From: Streptomyces sp. V4I2
Lineage (GTDB): Bacteria; Actinomycetota; Actinomycetes; Streptomycetales; Streptomycetaceae
Assembly: GCF_030817655.1 (NCBI RefSeq)
Contig: NZ_JAUSZM010000004.1
Coordinates: forward strand, 1-64,000
Length of the DNA: 64,000 nucleotides
Reading direction: 5' to 3'
Shown here: piece after piece, positions 1 to 8,688 of the stretch
Layout: every line of letters begins with the position of its first letter
Position numbering within the stretch: the stretch's first letter is position 1
Made by a program: the position numbers and the translations under genes
Notes under the pieces: generated by a model
Database searches by the model: none
The model's input: only the letters and a program-made list of their open reading frames with translations
Told to the model about the DNA's origin: nothing

Positions 1-841
1 CCGCTTCGCTCTGCCTCCGGCAGCCGAATACTCGCTCCGCTCGTTTCGCGCGTCCCCGCGCGAAAGGCAGCCCGCCTCCGGCGGGGGGTTTATGGAACTG
101 GCCTCCGGCCAGATTCCATAAACCTGCGTGCCTCCGGCACGAACAGCGTTGTATGGGTGGGGTGTTGCGGTTTTGTGGGATGGGGTTTGATGGGGTGTCA
201 GGAGGTTTTCGGGTGCGGGGTGCGGGAATGGCCTTCCAGTCCATTCCCGGAGCCTGTCAGGGATTCTCCGAATTCCCCAGACAGGAAAGAAAGAGAAGAA
301 TTCCCGAATTCCATGGAACCAGAAAAGCATGGAAATCAGAAACGGGTTGGTCCCTCCGGGACCAACCCGTTTGAAAGAGAGGGAGAGTGAACGAGCGTCA
401 GAACACGACAGAGGGTGTGTGGGCACCCACCGGGCACCCACACACCCAACACCTCGTCAGGTGCCTCGCCAGGCGCCCCGGCACCCAGCGCGCGGAGGCC
501 CCGCCGACGCGCAACACATCCACTCCGCCCCGATCCCCGACGCCGCCGCGCCACCCAGCCCGCACCCACCCTTTCTCTCTCATTCGGGCAGGGAGAGCGG
601 CAGCAGAGGGGATGTCAGCAATGCGACCACGCCAAGAATGCCCATGTGACCTGTGGTTTTGTGCGAAGTCTGCCGATGGGTTGCGCAACCCCGATTGCAA
701 CACCTAACGCAACGTCAGAACGCAACCCGGTACGCAACATCAGGCGCAACGAGGGGTTCCATCCCAACCCAAGATGCACTATTCTTTGAGTTCTGGGGGA
801 GGCGACCCCCGGAAACCGCAAGGAACAACGAAGGGGAAACC
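1..841. other. Hairpin-rich region without a recognisable gene
   Basis: No convincing gene is visible before position 842. The first 140 bases hold five perfect or near-perfect hairpins: 11-23, 44-65, 71-85, 89-122 and 128-140. Four of them share the core GCCTCCGGC with a TCC triloop (GGA on the minus strand). The hairpin at 89-122 is extended by TTTATGGAA/TTCCATAAA arms. From about 150 to 750 I see only low-complexity GC-rich sequence and overlapping open frames with no consistent codon bias. The end of the stretch is the first promoter cassette. Confidence 0.55.
757..812 (+). promoter_or_regulatory. Promoter-hairpin cassette 1
   Basis: A -35-like TTCCAT (757-762), 17-base spacer and -10 TATTCT (780-785) lie within the shared AGATGCACTATTCTTTGA context. 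A small hairpin, GGGGG (795-799) with CCCCC (806-810), follows the expected start. This is the most diverged of the cassettes and lacks a clear GTCAGGGG element. It precedes the gene at 842 with a leader that resembles those of cassettes 2 and 3. Confidence 0.6.
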
Positions 842-1210
842 GTGGAAATCAAGATCTCAGACGGCATTGTCAGCCGCGTACGCGGAGCGGACGCGCCAAT
901 GAACGGCCTTGCCATTCAGGCCCGTACCGTCGCGAACTTCCTTCCGCTTTCCGTCCGGCGCGCGGGTGCCGATATCCTCCACAACATCGACGACAAGTAC
1001 ACGGGGATTCGCGTCAACACCAAGCGCGGCCCGGTCGTTCTGGAAATGCCGACGGGTGACGCGAATTACCGGCTCGTCCACCAGCTTCCCGAGCCGAACA
1101 AGGCTGGTCAGACCGAAGTGGAAATGCGGCGCTTCCCTCAGATCTACAAGCCGCATGGGATCGCTCTCATTTTGGGCCAGTTCCTCGAATCGCGCGGGTT
1201 TCTGAGCTAG
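842..1210 (+). CDS. Hypothetical protein, 122 aa
   Basis: I do not recognise a family. The start is a GTG preceded by a good ribosome site (GAAGGGGAAACC), the same leader layout as the two following genes. The product is a small soluble protein with no signal peptide or membrane segment. It has an alternating hydrophobic/charged pattern compatible with a mixed alpha/beta fold. It is transcribed from promoter cassette 1 and is the first gene of the backbone. Its position beside DUF932 and ParB-like genes suggests a plasmid-housekeeping or establishment role, but nothing in the sequence shows the activity. Confidence 0.65.
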   Translation: MEIKISDGIVSRVRGADAPMNGLAIQARTVANFLPLSVRRAGADILHNIDDKYTGIRVNTKRGPVVLEMPTGDANYRLVHQLPEPNKAGQTEVEMRRFPQIYKPHGIALILGQFLESRGFLS

Positions 1211-1256
1211 CTGCCTTCCCTCCCTGAGAGTGGAGGGGAACGGGAAGAAAGCGCAG

Positions 1257-1332
1257 GTCAGGGGTGGGTTTACTCACCCCTGACTTGCACTATTGTTGAA
1301 GTTGTTCGGGGGGCGGTGGCCCCGCCCCCCGA
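1257..1332 (+). promoter_or_regulatory. Promoter-hairpin cassette 2
   Basis: A perfect 10-base inverted repeat GTCAGGGGTG (1257-1266) / CACCCCTGAC (1275-1284) encloses the -35 TTTACT (1269-1274). A 16-base spacer leads to the -10 TATTGT (1291-1296). A hairpin with 11-base arms (1306-1332) begins about 10 bases after the -10. The arrangement suggests an operator over the -35 and a structured 5' end of the mRNA. Confidence 0.8.
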
Positions 1333-1367
1333 CCCCGCAGAAAACAACGTCGAAGGGGAAGCGACAA

Positions 1368-1955
1368 ATGGCAGAGCAGGGAGCCCGGCAGATGCTGCCG
1401 GAGGTACAGAAGTACTTCGCGAGCGTTGAAGCGGCCACCACGGCTCAGAGCGCAGCCGAGGCTGCGGCAGGCGAGAAGTACCCGGAGCGGCACGACCACA
1501 GCGATGACGGTCGGCGCCAGTTCAGCGCCTACTACGAGGAGGTCGACAAGGCTTACGCCGCGTGCGCAGATGCGCAGAAGACCGCGTGGGAAGCCCTCAA
1601 AGCGTCCGGTGATCCGCTGGTGAAGTGGATCGCCGAGAACTGCGCGGAGTACCGGGCCGAGGCTCAGCACATCCTGCCCATCCTGCCCGCCACGGCCGAT
1701 GAGCTGGACGATCTGGCCGACACGCAGAACTGGTGCAGTGTCTGGGGCGACTTCAGGCAGCGGGCAGCCGATGCCGGAGTCATGCCCGGCATCACTCCCC
1801 CGAGCCCGGCCAGGAAAGCAGTCTTCGAACGGATCGACCGAGAGGGCTGCTGCCCCATGGGACCGGTGTCCAGGCGACGCATCGGCCAGGCCCTGGACGC
1901 CCTGATCCAGGAAGCCCTGACCGCTGAGGCCAGCGCCGCAGAGGTCCCGGCATGA
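1368..1955 (+). CDS. Hypothetical protein, 195 aa
   Basis: No family recognised. The ATG at 1368 is chosen because it follows GAAGGGGAAGCGACAA, a strong ribosome site. The frame also extends upstream to 1293, but that part lies inside the promoter hairpin. The protein is soluble and acidic, rich in alanine and glutamate, with a helix-rich N-terminal half (residues about 5-60) and conserved-looking Trp/Tyr/Asp positions (ADTQNWCSVWGDFRQ). It is expressed from cassette 2, apparently as a single gene. Confidence 0.7.
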   Translation: MAEQGARQMLPEVQKYFASVEAATTAQSAAEAAAGEKYPERHDHSDDGRRQFSAYYEEVDKAYAACADAQKTAWEALKASGDPLVKWIAENCAEYRAEAQHILPILPATADELDDLADTQNWCSVWGDFRQRAADAGVMPGITPPSPARKAVFERIDREGCCPMGPVSRRRIGQALDALIQEALTAEASAAEVPA

Positions 1956-2354
1956 CCGAGACGAGCCACTAGCCACCGAGGCCCGAGTAACAGCAACGCC
2001 GAGCCGCCGCGCCCTGCTTCCCCACCTCCGCAGGGCGCGGCACCCCGGCCAGGCTCACTATCCGACGGCTTGCTGTCCCGGCATCCGTCCCCCCGTCGGC
2101 AGGCGCGGGGCGTCGAGACACGCGTCAAGTAGCCGAGCCACGGGCCGCAGGGACCGCGACCGAGAGCGCAGCAGCGCAAGCGCCCGGACATCCAGAGGGC
2201 CGACGCTCACCGCCCCTGCCCAGCCTGCGCCGGCGGTCACGTCCACCGCCCTGGAGAACAGCGGTGCCAGCGTGCAGGTGCACCGAGGCCACCCGCAGAC
2301 ACGAGCATGCCCGCCCTGCCCTGGTCAGCGCCCGCTGAGACCCAAAACCGCCAG
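1956..2354. other. Intergenic, nothing recognised
   Basis: About 400 GC-rich bases between the end of the 195-aa gene and cassette 3. I see no ribosome site followed by a sensible frame, and no strong hairpin. A decayed gene is possible. Confidence 0.5.
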
Positions 2355-2430
2355 GTCAGGGGTGGGTTTACCCACCCGCGATTTGCACTATTGTTGAAGT
2401 TGTTCGGGGGGCGGTGGCCCCGCCCCCCGA
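2355..2430 (+). promoter_or_regulatory. Promoter-hairpin cassette 3
   Basis: Nearly a duplicate of cassette 2: GTCAGGGGTGGG at 2355, -35 TTTACC (2367-2372), 16-base spacer, -10 TATTGT (2389-2394) and the same 11-base-arm hairpin (2404-2430). The right half of the operator-like dyad has decayed here, so only the left half-site is kept. The leader up to the ribosome site is also shared with cassette 2. Confidence 0.8.
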
Positions 2431-2463
2431 ACCGCAGAAGACAACAGCGAAGGGGAACATCGC

Positions 2464-3642
2464 ATGACTCAGCAGTACGCAGAGCGCGCCACAGCAGCAG
2501 CCCCCCGGGGCGCCCGGAACGCCGATCTCCGGGACCTGGTCAGCATCCTGGAGGACCACAGGAACCGGAAGCTGGACGTCGTCACCTCCGCATCCGCTCT
2601 GTCATTCCGTGACGGAAACGTCCAGGTCGAGGGCATCGAGCGCCAGATCACGGAAGAGGGCGTAACGGACGTGGACGGCACCTACCGCCCCACCGCCGTG
2701 GCGGACGAGGGCATCGCGGACAAGCTGAAGATCCCGGTGGGCTACCTCCGCCGCATGCGTGCCGAGAACGTCCCGCTCCTGGACGAGAACGTGAACGCGT
2801 GGCTGCGCCAGGAGCCCGAGCGCCGTTTCATGCTCCGTGCGCTCCGAGGCGACAGCGCCCCCGGCGCCGCGCCCGCCGCTGGCGTGGCCCGCGCGTTGAT
2901 GTCCGACAGCTACAAGGTCATGGACAACCTTGACATCCTGCTGGCCGCCCTGGACGGCGTGCAGAAGTCCGGGCACCCGACCAACGTCACCGGCTGCGAT
3001 CTCACCGACCGTCGCATGTACGTGCGGGTGGAGTCCGAAGCGGTCGCCGTCATGGCGCCCGAGCTGCTCAGCGGGTACCGCTCACCGTTCGACGGCCGCA
3101 GTGGTGACGAACTCCCGATCGTTTCGGCCGGGTTCGTCATCACCAACAGCGAAGTCGGGGCCGGTGCGTGGTCGGTGACCCCGCGTGTGGTCATGCGGGT
3201 GTGCACCAACGGCCTGACGATGCCCATGGATGTCATGCGCGCCGTGCACATCGGCGCCAAGCACGACGAGGGAGTGGTGTCCTGGTCGGAGGAGACCGAA
3301 CGGAAGGAACTCGCAGTGATCACGTCCAAGACCGCCGACGCGGTCCGGACGTTCCTGTCTCGCGAGTACGTCGAAGCGAAGCTCCGTGAGATTCAGGCCG
3401 CCGCCGGTAAGCCCGTGGCCGAGCCGACGAAGACCATCGAGCACGTCACGAAGTCTCTCAAGATCAGCAACGAGACCAAGGAGACGATTCTCGCCCACTT
3501 CATCCGGGGTGGGCAGATCACGGCGGGTGGCGTGATGCAGGCCGTCACATCGACCGCGCAGACCCTCGCCGACGCCGACCAGGCCGCCGCCCTGGAAGCG
3601 CTCGCACTTCCCGCCCTCACGGCCGCCGCCGCGCACGGCTGA
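2464..3642 (+). CDS. DUF932 family protein
   Basis: A 392-aa protein resembling the DUF932 phage/plasmid-related family. Family-like features are the N-terminal block on a predicted input or peptide (residues about 60-110), the central YKVMDNLDIL region near residue 150, and the core VTPRVVMRVCTNGL near residue 238. The biochemical function of the family is not established; members recur on plasmids and phages, often near SSB and ParB-like genes. The ATG follows GAAGGGGAACATCGC. It is transcribed alone from cassette 3 and ends in a very strong hairpin. The length is normal for the family. The name rests on recalled family pattern, not on a search. Confidence 0.75.
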   Translation: MTQQYAERATAAAPRGARNADLRDLVSILEDHRNRKLDVVTSASALSFRDGNVQVEGIERQITEEGVTDVDGTYRPTAVADEGIADKLKIPVGYLRRMRAENVPLLDENVNAWLRQEPERRFMLRALRGDSAPGAAPAAGVARALMSDSYKVMDNLDILLAALDGVQKSGHPTNVTGCDLTDRRMYVRVESEAVAVMAPELLSGYRSPFDGRSGDELPIVSAGFVITNSEVGAGAWSVTPRVVMRVCTNGLTMPMDVMRAVHIGAKHDEGVVSWSEETERKELAVITSKTADAVRTFLSREYVEAKLREIQAAAGKPVAEPTKTIEHVTKSLKISNETKETILAHFIRGGQITAGGVMQAVTSTAQTLADADQAAALEALALPALTAAAAHG

Positions 3643-3648
3643 CAGACC

Positions 3649-3689
3649 CCCGTGCGGGCCGGGTGACCCCGACACCCGGCCCGCACGGG
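3649..3689 (+). terminator. Terminator-like hairpin after DUF932 gene
   Basis: A perfect 17-base inverted repeat CCCGTGCGGGCCGGGTG / CACCCGGCCCGCACGGG with a 7-base loop starts seven bases after the stop codon. There is no U tract, as usual for Streptomyces terminators. A weaker related inverted repeat (CCCGTGTGGG/CCCACACGGG) lies at about 3748-3784. Confidence 0.75.
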
Positions 3690-3791
3690 CCCACAGCGCC
3701 CCGAGTCGGAGCGTTCGCAGTAGTCGCCGGACACGGCGACCCAAGACCCCGTGTGGGTCGGGGCCCCCGCCCGGCCCACACGGGCCCCCGA

Positions 3792-3851
3792 GCGCGGAGC
3801 GCGCCCGCCTCGCCCCTGCCGCGTAGCGGCAGAGACGTCTGCGGAGCAGAC
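3792..3851. repeat. Cluster of triloop hairpins
   Basis: Three hairpins in 60 bases, each with a three-base GNA loop: GCGC-GGA-GCGC (3792-3802), CTGCCGC-GTA-GCGGCAG (3816-3832) and GTCTGC-GGA-GCAGAC (3837-3851). They lie in the 335-base gap between the DUF932 gene and the next gene. The hairpins at the start of the window are of the same type on the opposite strand. Confidence 0.6.
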
Positions 3852-3977
3852 CGCGCGCGAGGAAGCCCCGCTACACCCGAACGCGGTGCGCGCCACACCG
3901 CCCACCGCCCCACCGCCGTCCCCACACGGCCCCCGCCGGCCTTTTGCTGACTCCCTCTCGCCAAGGAGCAATCCGCC

Positions 3978-4466
3978 ATGCCCGCACGCCCCGGATTCAT
4001 CCCCCCGGACAAGGCCGCAACCGAGGCCGCCATGGATCGCACACTGGACGCGCTGGCCGCCGTGTTCGAGGCCATCGGCCCTGGCGAACGCACGCTGGAC
4101 ATCGCGATCATGCGGACCGACGGCGTACCCCTGTGCCAGACAGTCGAATTCTCACCCACAACGAACATCGAGCTCAGCGGCATTCTCGGCGATGACGACT
4201 ACTACACCCTTGCCGTGTTTCTCGTGTTCGCGCTGGAGGGCAGCACTGTCACCGGCGCCACTCTCATAGCCACCACGGCCGCCGAGCCGCGCCCCCGCAG
4301 CTGCGGCTGGACCGTCCGTAACGGATGGCTGCACCCCATGAATACCACCGCCGTCGAAGTCGCCCTCACTCCCTGCCCCGGCGTCGCCGCCGAGGACCGC
4401 GAGATCTACAGCGCTCCGGCCCTCCCGGAGCCGACCGCCAGCGACGAGGGGAGCAATCGTGCCTGA
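3978..4466 (+). CDS. Hypothetical protein, 162 aa
   Basis: Unrecognised soluble protein. The ATG is preceded by CAAGGAGCAATCCGCC, a good ribosome site. The middle (residues about 60-90) is hydrophobic and beta-rich (YYTLAVFLVFALEG) but too short and polar-flanked to be a secure membrane segment. The C-terminus is proline/acid-rich and overlaps the start of the next gene by 8 bases, so the two are probably translationally coupled. This begins a four-gene run (3978-6614) with overlapping or close starts. Confidence 0.65.
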   Translation: MPARPGFIPPDKAATEAAMDRTLDALAAVFEAIGPGERTLDIAIMRTDGVPLCQTVEFSPTTNIELSGILGDDDYYTLAVFLVFALEGSTVTGATLIATTAAEPRPRSCGWTVRNGWLHPMNTTAVEVALTPCPGVAAEDREIYSAPALPEPTASDEGSNRA

Positions 4467-5199
4467 CACCCCCGCACCAGCCGCGGACCCCATCGACGTC
4501 CCCGCCCGACAGACGCTCCCAGGAACCCGGATCATCGCCCACCGCATCCCCTACTGGGGGATCGAAGGCCCCTACCTCCACATGGACGCCGCCGACATCC
4601 ACGCCCGGTACGACCAGCATGCGGGCCAGGCAGGCGACTACCCTGCCCGCATCGCCGAGTTCGGCCGACAGACGACCGGCCAGGGACTGGACACCTTCCT
4701 ACGCGGCAACCTCAACTTCTGGCTTTCCAGCGAAGCAACGATGACGGACGACGGAGTCATCCGCTACCGCCAGACCCGCAACCACTCCACCGCCACGTTC
4801 ACCCCCGACCGGGCATCCGGAATCCTGATCAACCGGCCGGACGAACAAGTCACAGCGCCCGCCTACCGCGTCACCGGACCACCCGGCGTCACGCAGATAT
4901 GGCGAGGCCGCGCCGTCCGCGATGCCATCGCCAGATGCCGCCGCAAACCCGTCGTCGGGTGGCCCGCAGGGTGGGCCCACCTCATGCCCGACTCCTCCAT
5001 CAGGTTCGACCCCGGAGGCTTCCCGTGGAGCGCGCCGGACATCTACACCGCCGAGCCCGCCGACGAGCCCGACACCTGGGGCCCGCCGTGCGGTGAGTGC
5101 AGATACCCCAAGTCTGAACACGACTTGTCCCGCCTGTGGCCCCGCTCGCGGGCCGACGGCAGCGGCTGCACCTGTTGGAGCTACGTCCCGCAGACGTAG
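4459..5199 (+). CDS. Hypothetical protein with C-terminal Cys cluster, 246 aa
   Basis: Unrecognised protein starting at GTG with the ribosome site GAGGGGAG inside the preceding gene. The last about 40 residues carry CGEC and CTCW, a possible zinc-binding knuckle, next to a conserved-looking RYPKSEHDLSRLW stretch. The rest is soluble mixed alpha/beta with no signal peptide. The overlap with the gene before it indicates one operon. Function cannot be stated. Confidence 0.6.
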   Translation: MPDTPAPAADPIDVPARQTLPGTRIIAHRIPYWGIEGPYLHMDAADIHARYDQHAGQAGDYPARIAEFGRQTTGQGLDTFLRGNLNFWLSSEATMTDDGVIRYRQTRNHSTATFTPDRASGILINRPDEQVTAPAYRVTGPPGVTQIWRGRAVRDAIARCRRKPVVGWPAGWAHLMPDSSIRFDPGGFPWSAPDIYTAEPADEPDTWGPPCGECRYPKSEHDLSRLWPRSRADGSGCTCWSYVPQT

Positions 5200-5403
5200 C
5201 TGCCCACAAGCCCCGTGTGTCTTCCCCGGCCTTCCCCAAGGGGGAAGGCACACGGCCCCCAGGCCAGATCGCCGCTGGCCGCCCTTGCTTCCCCGCGCCC
5301 GCCCCTCCCCTTCGCCGGGCGCGGGGAGACCATCACCGCCCACCAGGCCACGACCACCGCAGCGCACCGCCCGCCACGTCGACCACCACCAGGAGCAGCC
5401 GCC

Positions 5404-6237
5404 ATGAGTTCGACTCTGAGCGTCGAGACACCCGCTGGCACCGTGCACGCCACCGCCCGGCCCCGCGGACACGACTCCGTCGTGTTCGAGCTGGGCGGAG
5501 CGATGCGCGGGAGCGTCCACGTCACCGGCACCCACCACGTCCGGCACTGGGACCAGTTCACCGCCGTCCGCGCCTGCCTCGGCCCCGTCAACGCCTTCCA
5601 GGAAACCGCCCCCGCCGAGGCACTGCCGCGGCTCGCACGCAGCCGCACCGGTTACCGAGGCAGCCTCACCCTTTACCGTGACGCGCCCGCCGACCGCCCC
5701 CAGGTAGCCGTCTACCCGATGGAGTCAGCCGCCGGACACGAGCCATCGTCCACGACAGCGCAGACGCTCACGGCCGTCCTGCGCGCCTGCGCCGAACACG
5801 TCACGCATCGCTCGGACTTCCCCCAGATCCTCACCGCCTCCCGTGAGCGCGACACTCCCGCCCTTCTGCGGTTCCTCACCTGGTCGGCCGACCACCACCG
5901 CAGCGCAGCCGCCCGCCTGGAAGGCAAGGCCCGCGCCTCGCAGCCCGCGCTGCGCGCGGCCGTGACCACCTGGTGGACCGTCGCCCGCTGGTTCACTGCC
6001 CGGCCCCACCCCGTCCTGTTGCTCATGCTCACCAACCTGGACGGATCCTTGGCCCGCAACGTCGACGTCCAGGCGTGGCTGGGCCCCTACTGCCTCACCG
6101 AGGCCGCCGGCGAACACGACCGCGCCCGCAACGCCGCGGCCGAAGCCTCATCCCTGCGCGCCCAGCAGCGGACCCGGCGCACCGCCCGCCGCCCACAGCC
6201 CGGCACGCCCACCACACCCCGGATGGAGACCGTGTGA
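5404..6237 (+). CDS. Hypothetical protein, 277 aa
   Basis: Unrecognised. The ATG at 5404 follows CAGGAGCAGCCGCC. The open frame continues 190 bases upstream, but that part has no ribosome site and low-complexity composition. The N-terminal half reads as beta-rich (GTVHATARPRGHDSVVFELG), the C-terminal half as helical and Ala/Arg-rich. A tail of about 35 residues (QQRTRRTARRPQP) looks disordered and basic, which may bind nucleic acid. The stop overlaps the next start (GTGA). Confidence 0.6.
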   Translation: MSSTLSVETPAGTVHATARPRGHDSVVFELGGAMRGSVHVTGTHHVRHWDQFTAVRACLGPVNAFQETAPAEALPRLARSRTGYRGSLTLYRDAPADRPQVAVYPMESAAGHEPSSTTAQTLTAVLRACAEHVTHRSDFPQILTASRERDTPALLRFLTWSADHHRSAAARLEGKARASQPALRAAVTTWWTVARWFTARPHPVLLLMLTNLDGSLARNVDVQAWLGPYCLTEAAGEHDRARNAAAEASSLRAQQRTRRTARRPQPGTPTTPRMETV

Positions 6238-6614
6238 CCCTGCGCTGGCTCATGACGCTCGGAGAGCGCACCGACCCCGACACCCCCACCTACGCCGAAT
6301 GCCCACCGCCCGGCCAGGCCCGCGCCGCCGCCCTGGTCGACGACTTCGGACAACTTTTCCCCATCCTCCGGAACTGGAGGCGCCAGTTCGGCCACGCCGT
6401 GACCGGCTGGGCCGCACAAGTCGAAGTCGACGACATCGAGCACCCTCCCCGCCACGTGTGCGAGGACTGGGGGCCGGAGCTCCGGCTCGACACCGTGCCA
6501 GGCGGATACGTGGTGGTGTCCGACTACCGGGACCACGAACCGCCCGCCCCCAACACGCTCCAGCACCAGGTGAAGCGCCCGGCCCTGGACGCCGGGACGG
6601 CGGCACATCCGTAA
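6234..6614 (+). CDS. Hypothetical protein, 126 aa
   Basis: The GTG start overlaps the preceding stop codon (GTGTGA), so translation is coupled. An ATG at 6252 is an alternative start. The protein is small, soluble and acidic, with several Trp and Tyr residues (FPILRNWRRQFGHAV, VVVSDYRDHEPP). No family recognised. It is the last gene before promoter cassette 4. Confidence 0.6.
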   Translation: MTLRWLMTLGERTDPDTPTYAECPPPGQARAAALVDDFGQLFPILRNWRRQFGHAVTGWAAQVEVDDIEHPPRHVCEDWGPELRLDTVPGGYVVVSDYRDHEPPAPNTLQHQVKRPALDAGTAAHP

Positions 6615-6622
6615 GTCCTCAG

Positions 6623-6700
6623 TTCAGGGGTGGGTTCACACATCCCTAAAAAGCACTATTATTGATGATGTGGGAGGGGGTTCCCCCCACCCCCTCCCAC
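6623..6700 (+). promoter_or_regulatory. Promoter-hairpin cassette 4
   Basis: TTCAGGGGTGGGTT (from 6623) contains the -35 TTCACA (6635-6640). A 16-base spacer leads to the -10 TATTAT (6657-6662). A hairpin with 11-base arms GTGGGAGGGGG/CCCCCTCCCAC occupies 6670-6700. The hairpin sequence differs entirely from cassettes 2 and 3 while its position is kept. Confidence 0.8.
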
Positions 6701-6781
6701 ACCCGGCGCTATCCGACCGAGCACCCGACACTGTCCGGCCGAGCAGGCCGACTACTCCGCCCCAGCCCGAGGAGAGCATCC

Positions 6782-7498
6782 ATGGCCCACGCGTCCGCGC
6801 AGCTGATAGGCGACCGCTCCCACCAGTGCGACGCCACCGCCACCTACACCCACGCCGGGACCCGCGCGTACGTCCTGTGCGACGGCATCGGTTCCAGCGA
6901 CGATGTGCAGGCCTGGACCAGCGCCGCCGCCCGCCGCGTCGCTCAGGCCGCTGCGCGACGCGGCGACGCCGAGGCCGGCCTCCGCGCCGTCTACGACCGG
7001 TACGCCGCCGAGCCCGCGCGCAGCGACCCGTACGCGGACTTGCCCAACGCATGCGCCGCCGTCGCCGTCGCCGCTCCCGGCAAGCCGCTGACCGTCGCAT
7101 GGTGCGGCGACGTCCGCGCCTACGTCCTCATTCCCGGCCGCACTCTCCAGTGCCTCACTGCTGACCACAACATGCGGCGCGTCTTCAATGGCAGCCGCAA
7201 TCGTGTGACGTCCTACCTGGGAGCCGTGGAGTCCGACGACCAGTGCAAGGGCCGGTTCGGACACCCTGCGATCGAGTCCGCCACCGCCCCCACGGACGCC
7301 TGCCGCCTGCTGCTCGCCAGCGACGGCGCGTACGAGCCGCTGGAGGATTCCGCCCGCGATCTCGCCGCCTATCTCGGCTCGAGCCCCAAGCGGGCCGCCG
7401 GGGACTTCGTGGCCGCCGCCATCGAGCACGCCTCAAGCTACGCGGACAACGCGACCGTCCTGGTTGCCGACCTCCCCGCAGCGCGCTCGCGGGAGTGA
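6782..7498 (+). CDS. PP2C-type serine/threonine phosphatase
   Basis: A 238-aa protein with the metal-binding and core motifs of PP2C (PPM) phosphatases in order: CDGIG near residue 33, AWCGDVRAYVL near residue 105, LTADHN near 122, LLASDGAYE near 178 and ADNATVLV near 220. The acidic residues of these motifs bind two Mg/Mn ions for hydrolysis of phosphoserine or phosphothreonine. It is a short stand-alone catalytic domain without membrane or sensor parts, so it acts in the cytoplasm. The ATG follows GAGGAGAGCATCC. It has its own cassette (4) and is followed by another promoter. No partner kinase lies nearby; its substrate is unknown. Confidence 0.85.
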   Translation: MAHASAQLIGDRSHQCDATATYTHAGTRAYVLCDGIGSSDDVQAWTSAAARRVAQAAARRGDAEAGLRAVYDRYAAEPARSDPYADLPNACAAVAVAAPGKPLTVAWCGDVRAYVLIPGRTLQCLTADHNMRRVFNGSRNRVTSYLGAVESDDQCKGRFGHPAIESATAPTDACRLLLASDGAYEPLEDSARDLAAYLGSSPKRAAGDFVAAAIEHASSYADNATVLVADLPAARSRE

Positions 7499-7505
7499 AC
7501 CGCAG

Positions 7506-7579
7506 GTCAGGGGTGGGTTCACACTCAGCAGTAATGCACTATTATTTATGTAACGGGTCCGGGGAACTCCCCGGACCCG
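7506..7579 (+). promoter_or_regulatory. Promoter-hairpin cassette 5
   Basis: GTCAGGGGTGGGTT (from 7506), -35 TTCACA (7518-7523), 16-base spacer, -10 TATTAT (7540-7545), then a perfect 12-base-arm hairpin CGGGTCCGGGGA/TCCCCGGACCCG (7554-7579) with a two-base loop. It drives the run of small genes from 7623. Confidence 0.8.
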
Positions 7580-7622
7580 GCCCCCAGGGCTGAACCGTCC
7601 CCCTCAACGCCCAGGAGTTGCC

Positions 7623-7967
7623 TTGCTGACTTCGTTGCTCCGCGCCCTGTTCCCGCCCGTGATCCGCATGACCGCCCGTCCGCTCGACACGGGTATCCCG
7701 CCGCTGCCGCCGACCGCCCGCGACGTATTCGGCGCCGACCTCACTGCGGATCAGGCCGTCACTTACAACCGGGGTCGTGTGGCCACCTGCACTGCTGTGG
7801 CCCTGTACCGCAGCGGCCAGCAGCTCGACGAGCTGAGCGACGACGAACTCGACACCGCCGTGCGTGCCCTCAAGTTCCCGTACTCCCGCCCCAGCGAAGA
7901 GACCCGGGCCGCCATCCGCGCAGCGCTCGGTGTGCTGGAAGCCGATCCCACGATCCGTGTCATCTGA
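7623..7967 (+). CDS. Hypothetical protein, 114 aa
   Basis: Starts at TTG after CCAGGAGTTGCC. The small soluble protein begins with a hydrophobic stretch (LLRALFPPVIRM) that might be an amphipathic helix. It continues with an acidic helix (LDELSDDELDTAVRAL) resembling a protein-interaction helix. No family recognised. It is the first gene of the cassette 5 run, which continues through four more small genes to 9958. Confidence 0.6.
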   Translation: MLTSLLRALFPPVIRMTARPLDTGIPPLPPTARDVFGADLTADQAVTYNRGRVATCTAVALYRSGQQLDELSDDELDTAVRALKFPYSRPSEETRAAIRAALGVLEADPTIRVI

Positions 7968-8137
7968 CCGGGACGCCGTGACCCCGCAGACGAGCTACGT
8001 CCACAGCATCAGCCGTGGCCGCCGAGCTCCGCGCCCAAGGCCACCACGTCGTCACCCCCGCAGCCGTCGCGCCCGCACAGTTCCCCGCCTGAGACCGGGC
8101 CACCCAGTCATCCAGTACGCCCCGGAGGGATACCCCC

Positions 8138-8587
8138 ATGGCCGCAGCCACCTCGCCCATCCTCACCGCGGACGCCGTCACGGTCGCCACCGACCACATG
8201 GGCCGCCTGTACGCCGTCATCCCCGACGATGTCGCCCGCCCGCTCGCCATCGCCGCACGCAAGGGCATCGACCCGGAGGCACGCGGCATCTTCTTCGAGT
8301 CCGACCCGCACCCGGCCGACTCCTGGCCCGCCCTCACCGTGCACGTCATCTTCGAAGCCGTCCTGGCCTCCCCCGTCGCCGCCCATCACCCCGACGCCTG
8401 GGGACTGCGCCAGTACCGGGAGCACGGCGGAGGCACCCTTCTCGGGTTCATCGTCGGGGAGAGCGGATGGGACCCCAGCACCCGGTGGTGGCGAGACTGG
8501 GACAACACCGGCGACCTGCGCGTCCGGGGCTGCGCGTCCATCGTGACCGCGAGCCGCCCCGCCCTCGCCGGAACCTGCACCTTCTGA
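8138..8587 (+). CDS. Hypothetical protein, 149 aa
   Basis: Unrecognised. ATG with the ribosome site CCGGAGGGATACCCCC. Soluble, with a Trp-rich C-terminal third (GWDPSTRWWRDWDNTGD). Between the previous gene and this one (7968-8137) there is a short open stretch ending in a coding-like 24-residue tail (about 8013-8091) but without a ribosome site; it may be a remnant. Confidence 0.6.
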   Translation: MAAATSPILTADAVTVATDHMGRLYAVIPDDVARPLAIAARKGIDPEARGIFFESDPHPADSWPALTVHVIFEAVLASPVAAHHPDAWGLRQYREHGGGTLLGFIVGESGWDPSTRWWRDWDNTGDLRVRGCASIVTASRPALAGTCTF

Positions 8588-8688
8588 CAGGCCCACCGCC
8601 GAGCCCACCAGACGTGCGCGCGGGCGGCCGTCGCCACCAGACGAGGCGCGGCCGCCCCGATCTTCTCGCCGCAGGAGGCCCCCCAGCC

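Noticed and set aside
1257..1332. Promoter cassette 2 as a riboswitch.
   Set aside because: The leader structure is a single GC-rich hairpin with no conserved loop sequence between cassettes, unlike known riboswitch aptamers.
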